From positions 744,001-808,000 of the forward strand of contig NZ_CP189974.1 in NCBI RefSeq assembly GCF_051549785.1: a DNA stretch of 64,000 bases. Reading direction: 5' to 3'. The stretch comes from Caldatribacterium sp051549785. Lineage in GTDB: Bacteria > Atribacterota > Atribacteria > Atribacterales > Caldatribacteriaceae. Under the pieces are notes generated by a model, which saw nothing but the letters and a program-made list of their open reading frames with translations, was not told where the DNA came from and did not search any database. Of this stretch, positions 53,942-63,071 are shown in pieces. The translations under genes and the position numbers were made by a program. Numbering within the stretch: position 1 is the stretch's first letter; each line of letters begins with the position of its first letter.

Positions 53942-55054
53942 GTGGAGCATTTCACTGTTCTTGCTGTTGACCCGCGCTCAAAGGCCCGCCTTGGGGTGCT
54001 GAGAACCCCCCATGGGCAGGTGGAGACGCCGGTCTTTATGCCCGTGGGGACTCAGGGGACGGTGAAGGCCATGGCCCCTGACCGCCTGAAGGCCTTAGGG
54101 GTGCAGATTTTTCTCTGCAATGCCTACCACCTGCACCTTCGTCCTGGAGAGGAACTCGTGCGAGAAGCGGGGGGATTGCACCGTTTCATTTCCTGGGACG
54201 GAGCGCTCCTCACCGATAGCGGGGGTTTCCAGGTCTTCAGCCTTGCGCAGCTTGTGCGCATTGACGACGAGGGAGTGAGCTTTCGGTCTCACCTTGATGG
54301 GTCACTCCACCGCTTCACCCCGGAGCGTACCATACGGATTCAGGAAACCCTGGGGGCGGATATCATCATGACGCTCGATGAGTGTGTGGGGTTTCCGGCC
54401 TCTTTTGAGCGGGAGCGAAAGGCTGCGGAGCGAACGGTTCGCTGGGCCCGGCGCTGCCGGGAGGTTTTTTCAGGGAAGGGACAGCTCCTTTTTGGCATCA
54501 TCCAGGGAGGGATGAACAGGGACCTTCGCCGGTTCTGTGCCCAGAAGATTGTCGAGATCGGCTTTGACGGGTACGCCATTGGGGGCCTGAGTGTTGGGGA
54601 GCCAAAACCGCTCATGTACGAGATGATTGAGGTGGTTGAACCGTTCCTTCCCGAGGATCGTCCCCGGTACCTCATGGGTGTGGGGCATCCAGGGAGTATC
54701 GTGGAAGCGGTGCTTCGGGGGATCGATATGTTCGATTGCGTGCTCCCCACCCGGAATGCCCGAAATGCCTGCCTTTTCACCTCCCGGGGAAAGATGAACG
54801 TCGACCGGGCAGAATTCGCCCGGGATTTCCGCCCTCCGGATCCCCTGTGTACCTGCTACACCTGTCAGAATTTCTCCCGGGCCTATCTCCGGCATCTCTT
54901 CAAAGCGGGAGAGATTCTTGCGGCCGAGCTCGCCACTATACACAACCTGGCTTTTATGGTAAAGTTAATGGCGGACATCCGGAGGGCCCTCAAAGAGGGG
55001 TGTTTCCTGGAGTTTGCCCGGGAATTCCTGGCCGTGTACGGAGAGACTCCCTGA
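53942..55054 (+). CDS. tgt: tRNA-guanine transglycosylase
   Basis: 370 residues, GTG start. Catalytic Asp in LTDSGGFQVFSL and the nucleophile region GLSVGEPKPLM followed by DCVLPTRNAR. Zinc ligands are visible as CTCYTC and the following His (TIHNLAF). It swaps guanine for preQ1 at the wobble position of GUN anticodons. Directly behind queA, so the operon carries exchange, ribosyl transfer and final reduction of queuosine. Confidence 0.97.
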   Translation: MEHFTVLAVDPRSKARLGVLRTPHGQVETPVFMPVGTQGTVKAMAPDRLKALGVQIFLCNAYHLHLRPGEELVREAGGLHRFISWDGALLTDSGGFQVFSLAQLVRIDDEGVSFRSHLDGSLHRFTPERTIRIQETLGADIIMTLDECVGFPASFERERKAAERTVRWARRCREVFSGKGQLLFGIIQGGMNRDLRRFCAQKIVEIGFDGYAIGGLSVGEPKPLMYEMIEVVEPFLPEDRPRYLMGVGHPGSIVEAVLRGIDMFDCVLPTRNARNACLFTSRGKMNVDRAEFARDFRPPDPLCTCYTCQNFSRAYLRHLFKAGEILAAELATIHNLAFMVKLMADIRRALKEGCFLEFAREFLAVYGETP

Positions 55055-55076
55055 AGGGGACAAAGGGGTGATAGAG

Positions 55077-55409
55077 GTGAGTGTACTGTTTTCCGTAGCC
55101 TTTGCCGCACAGGAGGTGGCTTCGTCTCCTGCGCCAGCGCCGCAACAGGCTGCACCAAACGTCTTTGCCCAGCTCCTTCCTCTCATTTTCATCGTCGCCA
55201 TCTTCTACTTCCTCCTCATTCGTCCTCAGCAGCAGCGACAGCGCTCTCAGCAAGAGCTCTGGAAAAGCCTCAAGAAAGGAGATCGGGTCGTCACCATCGG
55301 AGGCATCCACGGTGTGGTGACCCAGGTCGATGAGGATGAGGTGGTTCTTGAGGTTGCCAAGGACGTTCGCATCCGCTTTTCAAAGACAGCCATAGCAGCA
55401 AAGAAGTAA
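55077..55409 (+). CDS. yajC: Preprotein translocase subunit YajC
   Basis: 110 residues from GTG 55077, eight bases after AAGGGG (GTG 55068 is possible). One membrane helix (LLPLIFIVAIFYFLLIRPQ) followed by the basic QQQRQRSQQE stretch and the cytoplasmic domain KKGDRVVTIGGIHGVV. It associates with SecDF, encoded next, in the Sec translocase. Confidence 0.94.
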   Translation: MSVLFSVAFAAQEVASSPAPAPQQAAPNVFAQLLPLIFIVAIFYFLLIRPQQQRQRSQQELWKSLKKGDRVVTIGGIHGVVTQVDEDEVVLEVAKDVRIRFSKTAIAAKK

Positions 55410-55432
55410 GAAACGCAGAAGGAGGGTCCTGG

Positions 55433-56620
55433 ATGAGACGGCGGTTGCTTCCGTGGAGATTTCTTGTCGTTCTGGGGCTTGTCGCTCTGTCGGTGTTCGT
55501 CGTGTTCCCGGTGAGAGGACGGATTCGCCTCGGGCTTGACCTCCGTGGAGGGTCGCATATTCTCCTTGAGTGTGTGGACACCCCTGAAGCCCCGGTGGAT
55601 GAGGATGCGGTGCGAAGGGTGGTGGAGATCATCCGCAACCGTATTGACCAGCTTGGTGTTGCCGAGCCCGTTATCGCCCGCCAGGGAGAGCGGCGGGTCC
55701 TGGTACAGCTTCCCGGAGTGACCGATCCCCAGCGGGCGGTGGAGATTATCGGGAAAACGGCGCTTCTGGAGTTCAAGGATGAGCGGGGAGAAACAGTCCT
55801 CACCGGAGCCCACCTCAAAAACGCGCAGGTGCAGTTCGACCGTCTTGGTCGGCCGGTTGTGGCCATTTCGTTCGACAGCGAGGGGGCAAAACTCTTCGCC
55901 CAGGCAACCACAGCCAATGTGGGGAGACCCCTTGGGATTTACCTTGACGGAAAGCTCATCTCGAACCCTGTAGTGCAGGAACCCATTCTCGGGGGAGAGG
56001 CCCAGATCACCGGACGCTTCACCCTGGAAGAGGCCCAGAACCTGGCCATTCTCCTTCGGGCCGGCGCCCTGCCGGTGAAGGTCGAGGTCATTGAGAACCG
56101 CTCTGTAGAGCCGACTTTGGGGAGAGACTCGGTGAATGCGGGCCTGCGGGCAGCAGTCATCGGGGTCATTCTGGTTTTGGCCTTCATGGTGCTCTACTAC
56201 GGGTCCTTTGGGCTTCTGGCGGACCTTGCCCTTCTGTGTTTCGTTCTCTTTTTCTTTGCGCTCTTTATTGGTCTTCGGGCGACGCTGACGCTGCCGGGAA
56301 TTGCCGGGTTTGTCCTGACGGTGGGGATGGCGGTGGATGCCAATGTGCTCATCTTTGAGCGCATCAAGGAAGAGTACCGTTCGGGCAAAACCTGGCGGGC
56401 CTCTATTGATGCCGGGTTCCAGAAGGCTTTCCGGACCATTCTTGACGCCAACGTCACGACCCTCATCGCAGCGGTGCTCCTTTTCTCTTTAGGTTCTGGG
56501 CCCATCAAGGGGTTCGGGGTGACCTTGAGCCTTGGCATTCTCTGCAGCATGTTCACTGGGGTCTGGGTGAGCCGGGTCTTTGTGGACCTTTTTGCGGATC
56601 GTCTGAAGATGCGCGTCTGA
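55433..56620 (+). CDS. secD: Protein translocase subunit SecD
   Basis: 395 residues. One N-terminal helix, the LGLDLRGGSHILLE motif, P1 domain (QLGVAEPVIARQGERRVLVQ), then five membrane helices with GFVLTVGMAVDANVLIFERI, whose Asp carries the proton-driven step. It is shorter than the 600-residue proteobacterial form, as in many thermophiles. It uses proton or sodium motive force to pull exported proteins. Confidence 0.96.
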   Translation: MRRRLLPWRFLVVLGLVALSVFVVFPVRGRIRLGLDLRGGSHILLECVDTPEAPVDEDAVRRVVEIIRNRIDQLGVAEPVIARQGERRVLVQLPGVTDPQRAVEIIGKTALLEFKDERGETVLTGAHLKNAQVQFDRLGRPVVAISFDSEGAKLFAQATTANVGRPLGIYLDGKLISNPVVQEPILGGEAQITGRFTLEEAQNLAILLRAGALPVKVEVIENRSVEPTLGRDSVNAGLRAAVIGVILVLAFMVLYYGSFGLLADLALLCFVLFFFALFIGLRATLTLPGIAGFVLTVGMAVDANVLIFERIKEEYRSGKTWRASIDAGFQKAFRTILDANVTTLIAAVLLFSLGSGPIKGFGVTLSLGILCSMFTGVWVSRVFVDLFADRLKMRV

Positions 56621-56634
56621 GGGGAGGGTCATCG

Positions 56635-57516
56635 GTGGAATTCATTCGCGCCACGCACATCAACTTTATGGGAGTTCGAAAGGTTGCGTATGTTCTCTCC
56701 CTGGTACTTGTTGCCGTTTCCCTGGGAAGCATATTCTTTCGAGGGTTGAACTACGGTGTGGACTTCGCCGGAGGGACGCTTTTGCAGTTCCGCTTTGGTC
56801 GGGAGGTTACCACAGAAGAACTCCGGAGCATTCTGGGGTCTTTCGGCCTTGCAAAGAGTGTGATCCAGAGGTTTTCTCCAAACGAAGTGGTCATCCGGAC
56901 AGCCAAACTCTCCCAAGAGGACCAGAGTCGCCTGAGCGCACTCCTTGAGGAACGACTTGGTTCGGCAGAGCTTTTGCGCATTGAGGACGTCGGCCCGGCG
57001 GTGGGGGCGGATTTGCGACGGATGGGCATTATTGCTCTTCTTGTGGCCATCGGAGGAATTCTGGTGTACGTGGCTTTCCGGTTCGAGTTCCGTCCGGCCG
57101 TCACCTCTATCCTCGCTTTAGCCCACGATGGGCTCACCGTTTTGGGGGTGGTGTCGCTCCTGCAGCGGGAGTTCACCATTCCCATCCTCGCTGCGGTTTT
57201 GACGATTCTCGGGTACTCCATTAACGACTCCATTGTCGTCATGGACCGGATTCGGGAGAATCTTCTGGGGAGGAAAAGGGGCGAGGAACTCGAGGAAATC
57301 GTCAACCGGAGCATCAACGAGGTCCTGTCCCGGACCATCAATACCGCCTTGACCACGGCTCTGCCCGTGTTCTCCCTCTTTTTCCTTGGCGGGAAGATGC
57401 TCCAGGACTTTGCCCTGGCGATTCTCGTGGGTCTTGCGGTGGGGACGTATTCCTCGATTTTCGTGGTGAGCGCTCTGTGGGTCGACTGGGAGAAGCGAAG
57501 CCCCCGTCGGAGGTAG
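56635..57516 (+). CDS. secF: Protein translocase subunit SecF
   Basis: 293 residues, GTG start. N-terminal NYGVDFAGGTLLQF motif, then six membrane helices with TILGYSINDSIVVMDRIREN. Partner of SecD; separate secD and secF genes are normal outside Firmicutes that carry the fusion. Confidence 0.96.
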   Translation: MEFIRATHINFMGVRKVAYVLSLVLVAVSLGSIFFRGLNYGVDFAGGTLLQFRFGREVTTEELRSILGSFGLAKSVIQRFSPNEVVIRTAKLSQEDQSRLSALLEERLGSAELLRIEDVGPAVGADLRRMGIIALLVAIGGILVYVAFRFEFRPAVTSILALAHDGLTVLGVVSLLQREFTIPILAAVLTILGYSINDSIVVMDRIRENLLGRKRGEELEEIVNRSINEVLSRTINTALTTALPVFSLFFLGGKMLQDFALAILVGLAVGTYSSIFVVSALWVDWEKRSPRRR

Positions 57517-57521
57517 GGTAT

Positions 57522-59216
57522 TTGGGGAAGCGCTGGCAAATCCGGAAGGTCAACGAGGCATATCTCCAGCGCCTCGTTGATGACCTGGGGCTTCCTTCTG
57601 TTTTTGCCCGCATTCTCCTCAACCGGGGAATCACCACCCCTGAATCCGGGAGGGATTTCCTTTCCCCCTCTCTGAAGTCGCTTGAGGGGCTTGAGAGGCT
57701 TCCCGGGATGGCTCAGGCCCTTGCGCTTCTTGAGCGGGCACTGAAGGAAGGCTGGCGTATCCTGGTCTTTGGGGATTACGACGTCGATGGACTCACCGCT
57801 TCGGCCATCCTGGTCCGTTTTCTCCGGGAGTTCTCCGAAAACATCGAGGTCTACATCCCCAGCCGCTTCGTTGAAGGTTACGGGCTCACGGAAAAAGCGG
57901 CGCTTCAGGTTCTCGCCCGAAAGCCCCACCTTGTGGTGACGGTGGATTGCGGGATTCGCGATAGAGATGGCGCAAAGGTACTCAGAAAACACGGCGTTCA
58001 GCTTGTGATTCTCGATCACCACCTTCCGGAACCCTCGTCTTTTCCCGAGGCCGATGCCATCGTGAGCACCTTTGACCCCGGGACACAAAAGCCCCTTTCT
58101 TTTCTCTCGGGGGCTGGTCTTGCCCTTGTTTTCGTTCGGGCACTCGCTGCTTTTCTGGGCTTTTCCCGGGATCCTCTGGAGGATTTCCTCGACCTTGCCT
58201 GCCTCGGGACGGTGGCCGACGTCGTGCCTTTGCTTTCGGAGAACCGGGCCATTGTCAGGTACGGGCTGGACCTCATGAACCGCCGTCCATCTGTGGCCAT
58301 ACAGGCGCTGCTTGAGGTCGCAGGCCTTGGAGGGCGTAGCGTGGATGCAGAGGCGGTGAGTTTCTTCCTTGCCCCGCGCATCAACGCTGCAGGAAGAGTG
58401 GAACACCCGAAAGTGGCGCTTGAGCTTCTGCTCTGCGATGACTACGAGAGGGCTTTAGAGTACGCCCAGTGCCTGAACCGTCTGAACGCGAGGCGCCAAA
58501 GGGATGAGGATCGGATCCTTGAGGAGATTTTCCAGGACGAAACGAAGCTCGAGTGTCTGGAAGACGAGGTTATCGTTCTCTCCGGGGAGAACTGGAACAT
58601 TGGCGTTTTAGGGATTGTGGCTTCCCGCCTAAGCGAGCGCTTCATGCGACCGGCTTTCGTTTGCGGGGTGCATGGGGATATAGCGGTTGGATCAGGACGG
58701 GGTGTGGAGGGTCTGAATCTCCTTGAGATTCTGGAGTCCTGTGCGCCGCTCCTTCTGCGCTATGGGGGCCATGAAATGGCCGCGGGGTTGAAAATCCCCA
58801 GGGGAAATATCCCCCATTTCCGTAAAGAAGCCAACAGACGCTTTGGAGAGAGGGTCCGGTCTCTCAGGCTCTCCCGGGGCCTTGTGGTTGATGCGGTGGT
58901 GGGGCTTGCTGACATCGACGGAAGATTTCTTGAGCTGTGGGAAAAGCTCAAGCCCTTTGGCGAGAAGAACCCCAGCCCGCTTTTTGCCACGCTCAATGTG
59001 ATGCTCGTTGAGCGCTGGGCGTGGGGGAAAGGCGGCAACCACCTCCGTTTCCTCGTTCGGCAGGGAAAAGAGTGGCAGGAGGCTGTGGTCTTTGGGGGAA
59101 AGGAACGGGCGGGAGAGCTCTTCGAGAGTTCGCTTGTGGACCTTGCTTTTGAGGTTGACGTGAACGCCCTGCGTTCTCCGTATCTCAAGGTGCAGGACTG
59201 GCGAATCAAAAAGTGA
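57522..59216 (+). CDS. recJ: Single-stranded-DNA-specific exonuclease RecJ
   Basis: 564 residues from TTG 57522, with GGAGG about nine bases upstream; no better start follows the secF stop. DHH phosphoesterase motifs: FGDYDVDGLTAS, VTVDCGIRDRDG, VILDHHLPE and CLGTVADVVPL, then DHHA1 (GGHEMAAGLKI) and a C-terminal OB-fold. It degrades single-stranded DNA 5' to 3' in repair and recombination, fitting the ruv genes earlier in the run. Confidence 0.94.
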   Translation: MGKRWQIRKVNEAYLQRLVDDLGLPSVFARILLNRGITTPESGRDFLSPSLKSLEGLERLPGMAQALALLERALKEGWRILVFGDYDVDGLTASAILVRFLREFSENIEVYIPSRFVEGYGLTEKAALQVLARKPHLVVTVDCGIRDRDGAKVLRKHGVQLVILDHHLPEPSSFPEADAIVSTFDPGTQKPLSFLSGAGLALVFVRALAAFLGFSRDPLEDFLDLACLGTVADVVPLLSENRAIVRYGLDLMNRRPSVAIQALLEVAGLGGRSVDAEAVSFFLAPRINAAGRVEHPKVALELLLCDDYERALEYAQCLNRLNARRQRDEDRILEEIFQDETKLECLEDEVIVLSGENWNIGVLGIVASRLSERFMRPAFVCGVHGDIAVGSGRGVEGLNLLEILESCAPLLLRYGGHEMAAGLKIPRGNIPHFRKEANRRFGERVRSLRLSRGLVVDAVVGLADIDGRFLELWEKLKPFGEKNPSPLFATLNVMLVERWAWGKGGNHLRFLVRQGKEWQEAVVFGGKERAGELFESSLVDLAFEVDVNALRSPYLKVQDWRIKK

Positions 59217-59233
59217 GGAGGTTGACTGGTGCC

Positions 59234-59746
59234 GTGGACCTTGCTCAGTACATCCGGAACATCCCTGATTTTCCCACTCGCGGGATTCAGTTCAAGGACA
59301 TCACGACGCTCCTGAAGAACAGAGAGGCCTTCCGCGAGGCTATCGACCGCCTGGCAGAAGCCCTGCGGACCATGAATCCGGATCTCGTGGTTGGGATTGA
59401 GGCCCGGGGTTTCATCATCGGGGCGCCGGTGGCCTATATTCTGGGATGTGGTTTTGTGCCGGTGCGGAAAAAAGGGAAACTCCCTGCGGCAACGCTTGCC
59501 AAGACCTATGAGCTTGAGTACGGTTCGGCAACGCTCGAAATCCACCGGGATGCCATTGAAGCAGGGCAGCGGGTGGTTGTGGTTGATGACCTTCTGGCTA
59601 CAGGGGGAACCACAAAGGCGGTGTGCGAGATGGTGGAAGAACTCGGAGGAAATATCGTGGGGATTGGTTTTGTTATAGAGCTCGAATCCCTACGCGGGAG
59701 GGAACGGCTGAAGCAGTACCCCGTGGTTTCCCTGGTGCGGCTGTAG
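59234..59746 (+). CDS. apt: Adenine phosphoribosyltransferase
   Basis: 170 residues from GTG 59234, which gives the family-typical start (V/M)DLAQYIRNIPDFP; GTG 59213 would add seven residues. PRPP-binding motif VVVVDDLLATGGTT near residues 117-130 and the flexible-loop segment KKGKLPAATLAKTYELEYG. It converts adenine and PRPP to AMP. In many bacteria apt lies between recJ and rel, as here. Confidence 0.95.
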   Translation: MDLAQYIRNIPDFPTRGIQFKDITTLLKNREAFREAIDRLAEALRTMNPDLVVGIEARGFIIGAPVAYILGCGFVPVRKKGKLPAATLAKTYELEYGSATLEIHRDAIEAGQRVVVVDDLLATGGTTKAVCEMVEELGGNIVGIGFVIELESLRGRERLKQYPVVSLVRL

Positions 59747-59846
59747 GGGTGAGGACGATGGCCCAGGCGGGGTAGAGGAAAAGGAGAGTCTGGCGACGCT
59801 TTTTGAGCGGATTGCCTCATATCACCCTGAATTCGACCGTGACCTT

Positions 59847-61946
59847 GTGGAGCGGGCGTACCATTTTGCCTTCAGGGCCCACGAGGGCCAGGTGCGGCTT
59901 TCGGGTGAGCCCTTTTTTGTCCACCCTCTTGCGGTGGCCCACATCGTGGCGGATCTCCGGATGGATGAGGTGACCATTGCGGCGGCCCTGCTCCATGACG
60001 TCCTCGAGGACAGCGATGTTACGGCGGAAGCCTTGCAGAAGGAGTTCGGGGATGAAATCGCGCGCCTCGTCCAGGGAGTCACCAAGCTCAACGTGGGGTT
60101 TTCGTACACCTCGAAAGAGGAAGCCCAGGTGGAGAACTACCGGCGACTCTTTGTGGCCATGGCCGAGGACGTGCGGGTTATCATTATTAAACTTGCCGAT
60201 CGTCTCCACAACATGCGAACCCTCAAGTACCAGAACCGGCAAAAAAAAGAGGAAATCGCCCGGGAGACCCTGGAAATCTTCGCCCCTATTGCTCATCGCC
60301 TGGGAATGTACGCCATGCAGGTGGAGCTCGAGAATCTCTCCCTCTTTTTCCTCGACCCGGAGGCGTACTGCGCCATCCAGCGTGGAGTGGAGCGGCTGAA
60401 GGCGGAACGGGAGGCGCAGATTGAGGAGGCCAAAAGGCAAATTGCCGAACGCCTCAAGCGCGCGGGTATTGAGGGGGAAATCCAGAGTCGCTTCAAGCAC
60501 ATCTACAGCATCTACAACAAGCTCCGTCGCCAGAATCTGAACCTCGAGGACCTTCCAGACCTCATCGCCCTGCGGGTGATCGTGCGGACCGTGGAGGAGT
60601 GCTATACCGTTTTGGGCATCGTTCATTCCCTCTGGAACCCCATCGAAGGCCGCTTTAAGGACTACATCGCCGTCCCGAAGTCCAACATGTACCAGTCCCT
60701 TCACACCACCGTCATCGGCCCCAAAGGGCTCCCCATGGAGGTGCAGATTCGCACCTGGGACATGCATCAGGTTGCAGAATACGGCATTGCAGCGCACTGG
60801 AAGTACAAGGAGGGGAAAACCCAGGGGACAGACGACGGCTTTGATGAGCGGATGGCCTGGCTCCGGCAGATTCTCGAGTGGCAACAGGATTTGAAGAGCA
60901 CCCGGGAGTTCATGGAGAGCCTGAAAATCAGCCTCTTCGACGACGAGGTCTACGTTTTTACCCCAAAGGGTGACCTCAAGAAGCTCCCCAAAGGGTCCAC
61001 GCCCATCGATTTTGCCTACCTCATCCACACCGAGGTGGGGAACACCTGCGTGGGGGCACGGGTCAACAAGAAGATGGTTCCCCTGGATTACGAGCTGAAA
61101 AGCGGGGATATCGTGGAAATCATCACCTCTCGCTCTTCTTCAGGACCCAGTGCCGACTGGCTGAAGATTGCGAAAACGCCTGCGGCTCGGAGCAAGATCC
61201 GGGCGTTCCTCCGCAAGAAGAACCAGGAGATGAACCGGGAAAAGGGTCGGGAGCTCTTCGTCCGGGAGATGGAGAAGTACTCCCTGACACCCGAGGAGAA
61301 CCTCAGGGTCACCGAAAATCTCAATGCCTTTCTGGAGCGGGAACACCTCAAGGACATCGAGGACCTGTACGTGGCCGTCGGGGAGGGACGCTACAGCGCC
61401 CGGTACGTGGTGCACAAGATCATCCCCTACGCCATTCGCCGCCGTTTCCAGGAGAGGAAAAAGGCTGGAATTTCCCGTCCTTTCCGGGAAGAGGAAAGCG
61501 TCATCGTCCAGGGGGAGTCGAATCTCGTGGTGCGTCTGGCGCGATGCTGTGCCCCTATCCCGGGGGACGACATCGTGGCCTTCGTCACCCAGGGGAAGGG
61601 CATCACGGTGCACCGGCGTGACTGTTCGAACCTTGCCGCTTTGGCCCAGGACACGAACCGTTTCCTCAGTGCCGAGTGGGTGGGGGACATCGAGGGCCGG
61701 TTCCACACCGGAATTGTCGTTGAGGCCCTTGATCGGCCGAAGCTTCTTGCGGATGTCTCGGGGGCCATCTCGAACTGCCAGGTGGAAATCAAGGCCGTTC
61801 GGGCACACACTGTGGCGGATGAAGCCTACATCCACCTTGTGGTGGAGGTAAAAAACCGCGAGGAGCTCGAGGAGGTTTTCAAGGAAATCCGCAAGGTCGC
61901 CAACGTGCAGAGTGTGAAGAGAGGAGGAGTGTTTTCTCCCCGATGA
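59847..61946 (+). CDS. rel: Bifunctional (p)ppGpp synthetase/hydrolase (RelA/SpoT family)
   Basis: 699 residues as annotated from GTG 59847. Order: HD hydrolase domain (HPLAVAHIVAD, ALLHDVLEDSD), synthetase domain (LIALRVIVRTVEECY, GRFKDYIAVPKSNMYQSLHT), TGS (VYVFTPKGDLKKLPKGSTPI) and C-terminal ACT (DVSGAISNCQVEIKAV). Both active sites look intact, so it should make and destroy the alarmone. The real N-terminus is probably longer. The ATG at 59758 has a good ribosome site and would join the same frame if the G4 run at 59769-59772 had one more G, adding LATLFERIASYHPEFD, which matches the usual family start. Confidence 0.94.
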   Translation: MERAYHFAFRAHEGQVRLSGEPFFVHPLAVAHIVADLRMDEVTIAAALLHDVLEDSDVTAEALQKEFGDEIARLVQGVTKLNVGFSYTSKEEAQVENYRRLFVAMAEDVRVIIIKLADRLHNMRTLKYQNRQKKEEIARETLEIFAPIAHRLGMYAMQVELENLSLFFLDPEAYCAIQRGVERLKAEREAQIEEAKRQIAERLKRAGIEGEIQSRFKHIYSIYNKLRRQNLNLEDLPDLIALRVIVRTVEECYTVLGIVHSLWNPIEGRFKDYIAVPKSNMYQSLHTTVIGPKGLPMEVQIRTWDMHQVAEYGIAAHWKYKEGKTQGTDDGFDERMAWLRQILEWQQDLKSTREFMESLKISLFDDEVYVFTPKGDLKKLPKGSTPIDFAYLIHTEVGNTCVGARVNKKMVPLDYELKSGDIVEIITSRSSSGPSADWLKIAKTPAARSKIRAFLRKKNQEMNREKGRELFVREMEKYSLTPEENLRVTENLNAFLEREHLKDIEDLYVAVGEGRYSARYVVHKIIPYAIRRRFQERKKAGISRPFREEESVIVQGESNLVVRLARCCAPIPGDDIVAFVTQGKGITVHRRDCSNLAALAQDTNRFLSAEWVGDIEGRFHTGIVVEALDRPKLLADVSGAISNCQVEIKAVRAHTVADEAYIHLVVEVKNREELEEVFKEIRKVANVQSVKRGGVFSPR

Positions 61947-62398
61947 GGGCTGTGATCCAGCGAGTGCGGAGCGCTTCGGTCAGGGTTGACGGAAGGGTCG
62001 TGGGTGCCATTGAGCGGGGACTCCTCGTATTCCTCGGGGTCGGGAAGGACGATACAGAAAAAGACCTGGAGTTCATGGTGTGGAAGATTCCTCGCCTTCG
62101 GGTCTTTGAGGATCCTCAGGGGAAGATGAACCTCAATGTCCAGGATATTCAAGGATCGGTGCTCTGTGTCCCTCAGTTCACCCTCTATGGGGACTGTCGC
62201 CGGGGTCTTCGACCGAGTTTCGATGAGGCGGCTCCTCCAGAGATGGCACGACAGTACTACGAGGAATTCCTTCGTCGTTTACGGGGGACGGGTGTTCGGG
62301 TCGAGAGCGGTGTTTTCGGAGCGTTCATGGAAGTCGAACTCCGAAACGATGGCCCGGTCACGATACTCCTTGAGAGTAAAGAAAGGAGGAGAGCATGA
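61943..62398 (+). CDS. dtd: D-aminoacyl-tRNA deacylase
   Basis: 151 residues. N-terminus MRAVIQRVRSASVRVDG, FLGVGKDDTEKD, and the GP motif in NDGPVTILLES are typical. The active-site motif usually written SQFTL reads PQFTL here, so the conserved Ser is Pro; the Thr is kept. The enzyme removes D-amino acids from mischarged tRNA. Overlaps rel by four bases, a common pairing. Confidence 0.92.
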   Translation: MRAVIQRVRSASVRVDGRVVGAIERGLLVFLGVGKDDTEKDLEFMVWKIPRLRVFEDPQGKMNLNVQDIQGSVLCVPQFTLYGDCRRGLRPSFDEAAPPEMARQYYEEFLRRLRGTGVRVESGVFGAFMEVELRNDGPVTILLESKERRRA

Positions 62399-63045
62399 GC
62401 CTTTTCGTCGAACGGTTTATTCTCGGAGATCTCGCGACGAACTGCTACGTTATCCACAACGGGCGGGAAGCGCTGATCCTTGATCCTGCCCTGGGTTCTG
62501 AGGAACTCCGGCGGTGGATTGAGGACCAGAACCTTACGGTCCGCTATATCGTGAACACCCACGGCCACATTGACCATATCGGTGGCAATGCCTTTTTCAA
62601 AGAAGCCTTTCCTGGAGCACTCCTTGCCGTTCACGACGCGGACCTTCTGTACCTTGTGCGTCCTGACCTCAACCTCTCTCAGGAGTTCTCGCAGGCTTTC
62701 GTTTCCCCCCTTCCGGACCTCACCTTCCAGGGAGAAGATGCGTGGATTGCGCTGGGGGACGAGAATGTGGAGGTGCTGCAAACCCCCGGGCACACCCCGG
62801 GGAGCGTGTGTCTCTTCTTGCCCGAAAAGCGGTGGCTCTTCAGCGGAGATACACTCTTTTTTGGGTCGGTGGGACGAACCGACCTTCCCGGAGGGTCGTT
62901 CCGGGACCTGGTGGAGAGTTTGGGGAAGATTTTCGAACGCTTCTCTGACGACGTCCAGGTATTTCCCGGACATGGACCCTTGACAGACATTGGAACAGAG
63001 CGCAAAACCAACGCCTACTACCTCATGTACGTGGCCCAGAGGTGA
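62395..63045 (+). CDS. Metallo-beta-lactamase-fold hydrolase (glyoxalase II-like)
   Basis: 216 residues. Metal site THGHIDHIGG near residues 55-64, His in TPGHTPGSV (about 140), Asp in LFSGDTLFFGSVGRTDL, and final His in FPGHGP. The GRTDL and GHTPGS spacing matches small glyoxalase-II-like hydrolases next to dtd in many genomes. Probable role is thioester hydrolysis; substrate unknown. Last gene of the operon. Confidence 0.9.
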   Translation: MSLFVERFILGDLATNCYVIHNGREALILDPALGSEELRRWIEDQNLTVRYIVNTHGHIDHIGGNAFFKEAFPGALLAVHDADLLYLVRPDLNLSQEFSQAFVSPLPDLTFQGEDAWIALGDENVEVLQTPGHTPGSVCLFLPEKRWLFSGDTLFFGSVGRTDLPGGSFRDLVESLGKIFERFSDDVQVFPGHGPLTDIGTERKTNAYYLMYVAQR

Positions 63046-63071
63046 AACCTTGCTTTACCTCTGGGCTTTTT
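63034..63071 (+). terminator. Terminator of the housekeeping operon
   Basis: Arms 63034-63043 and 63057-63066 form a perfect 10-bp stem followed by TTTTT on the plus strand. The stem includes the stop region of the hydrolase and of the convergent mutase gene. Confidence 0.8.
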
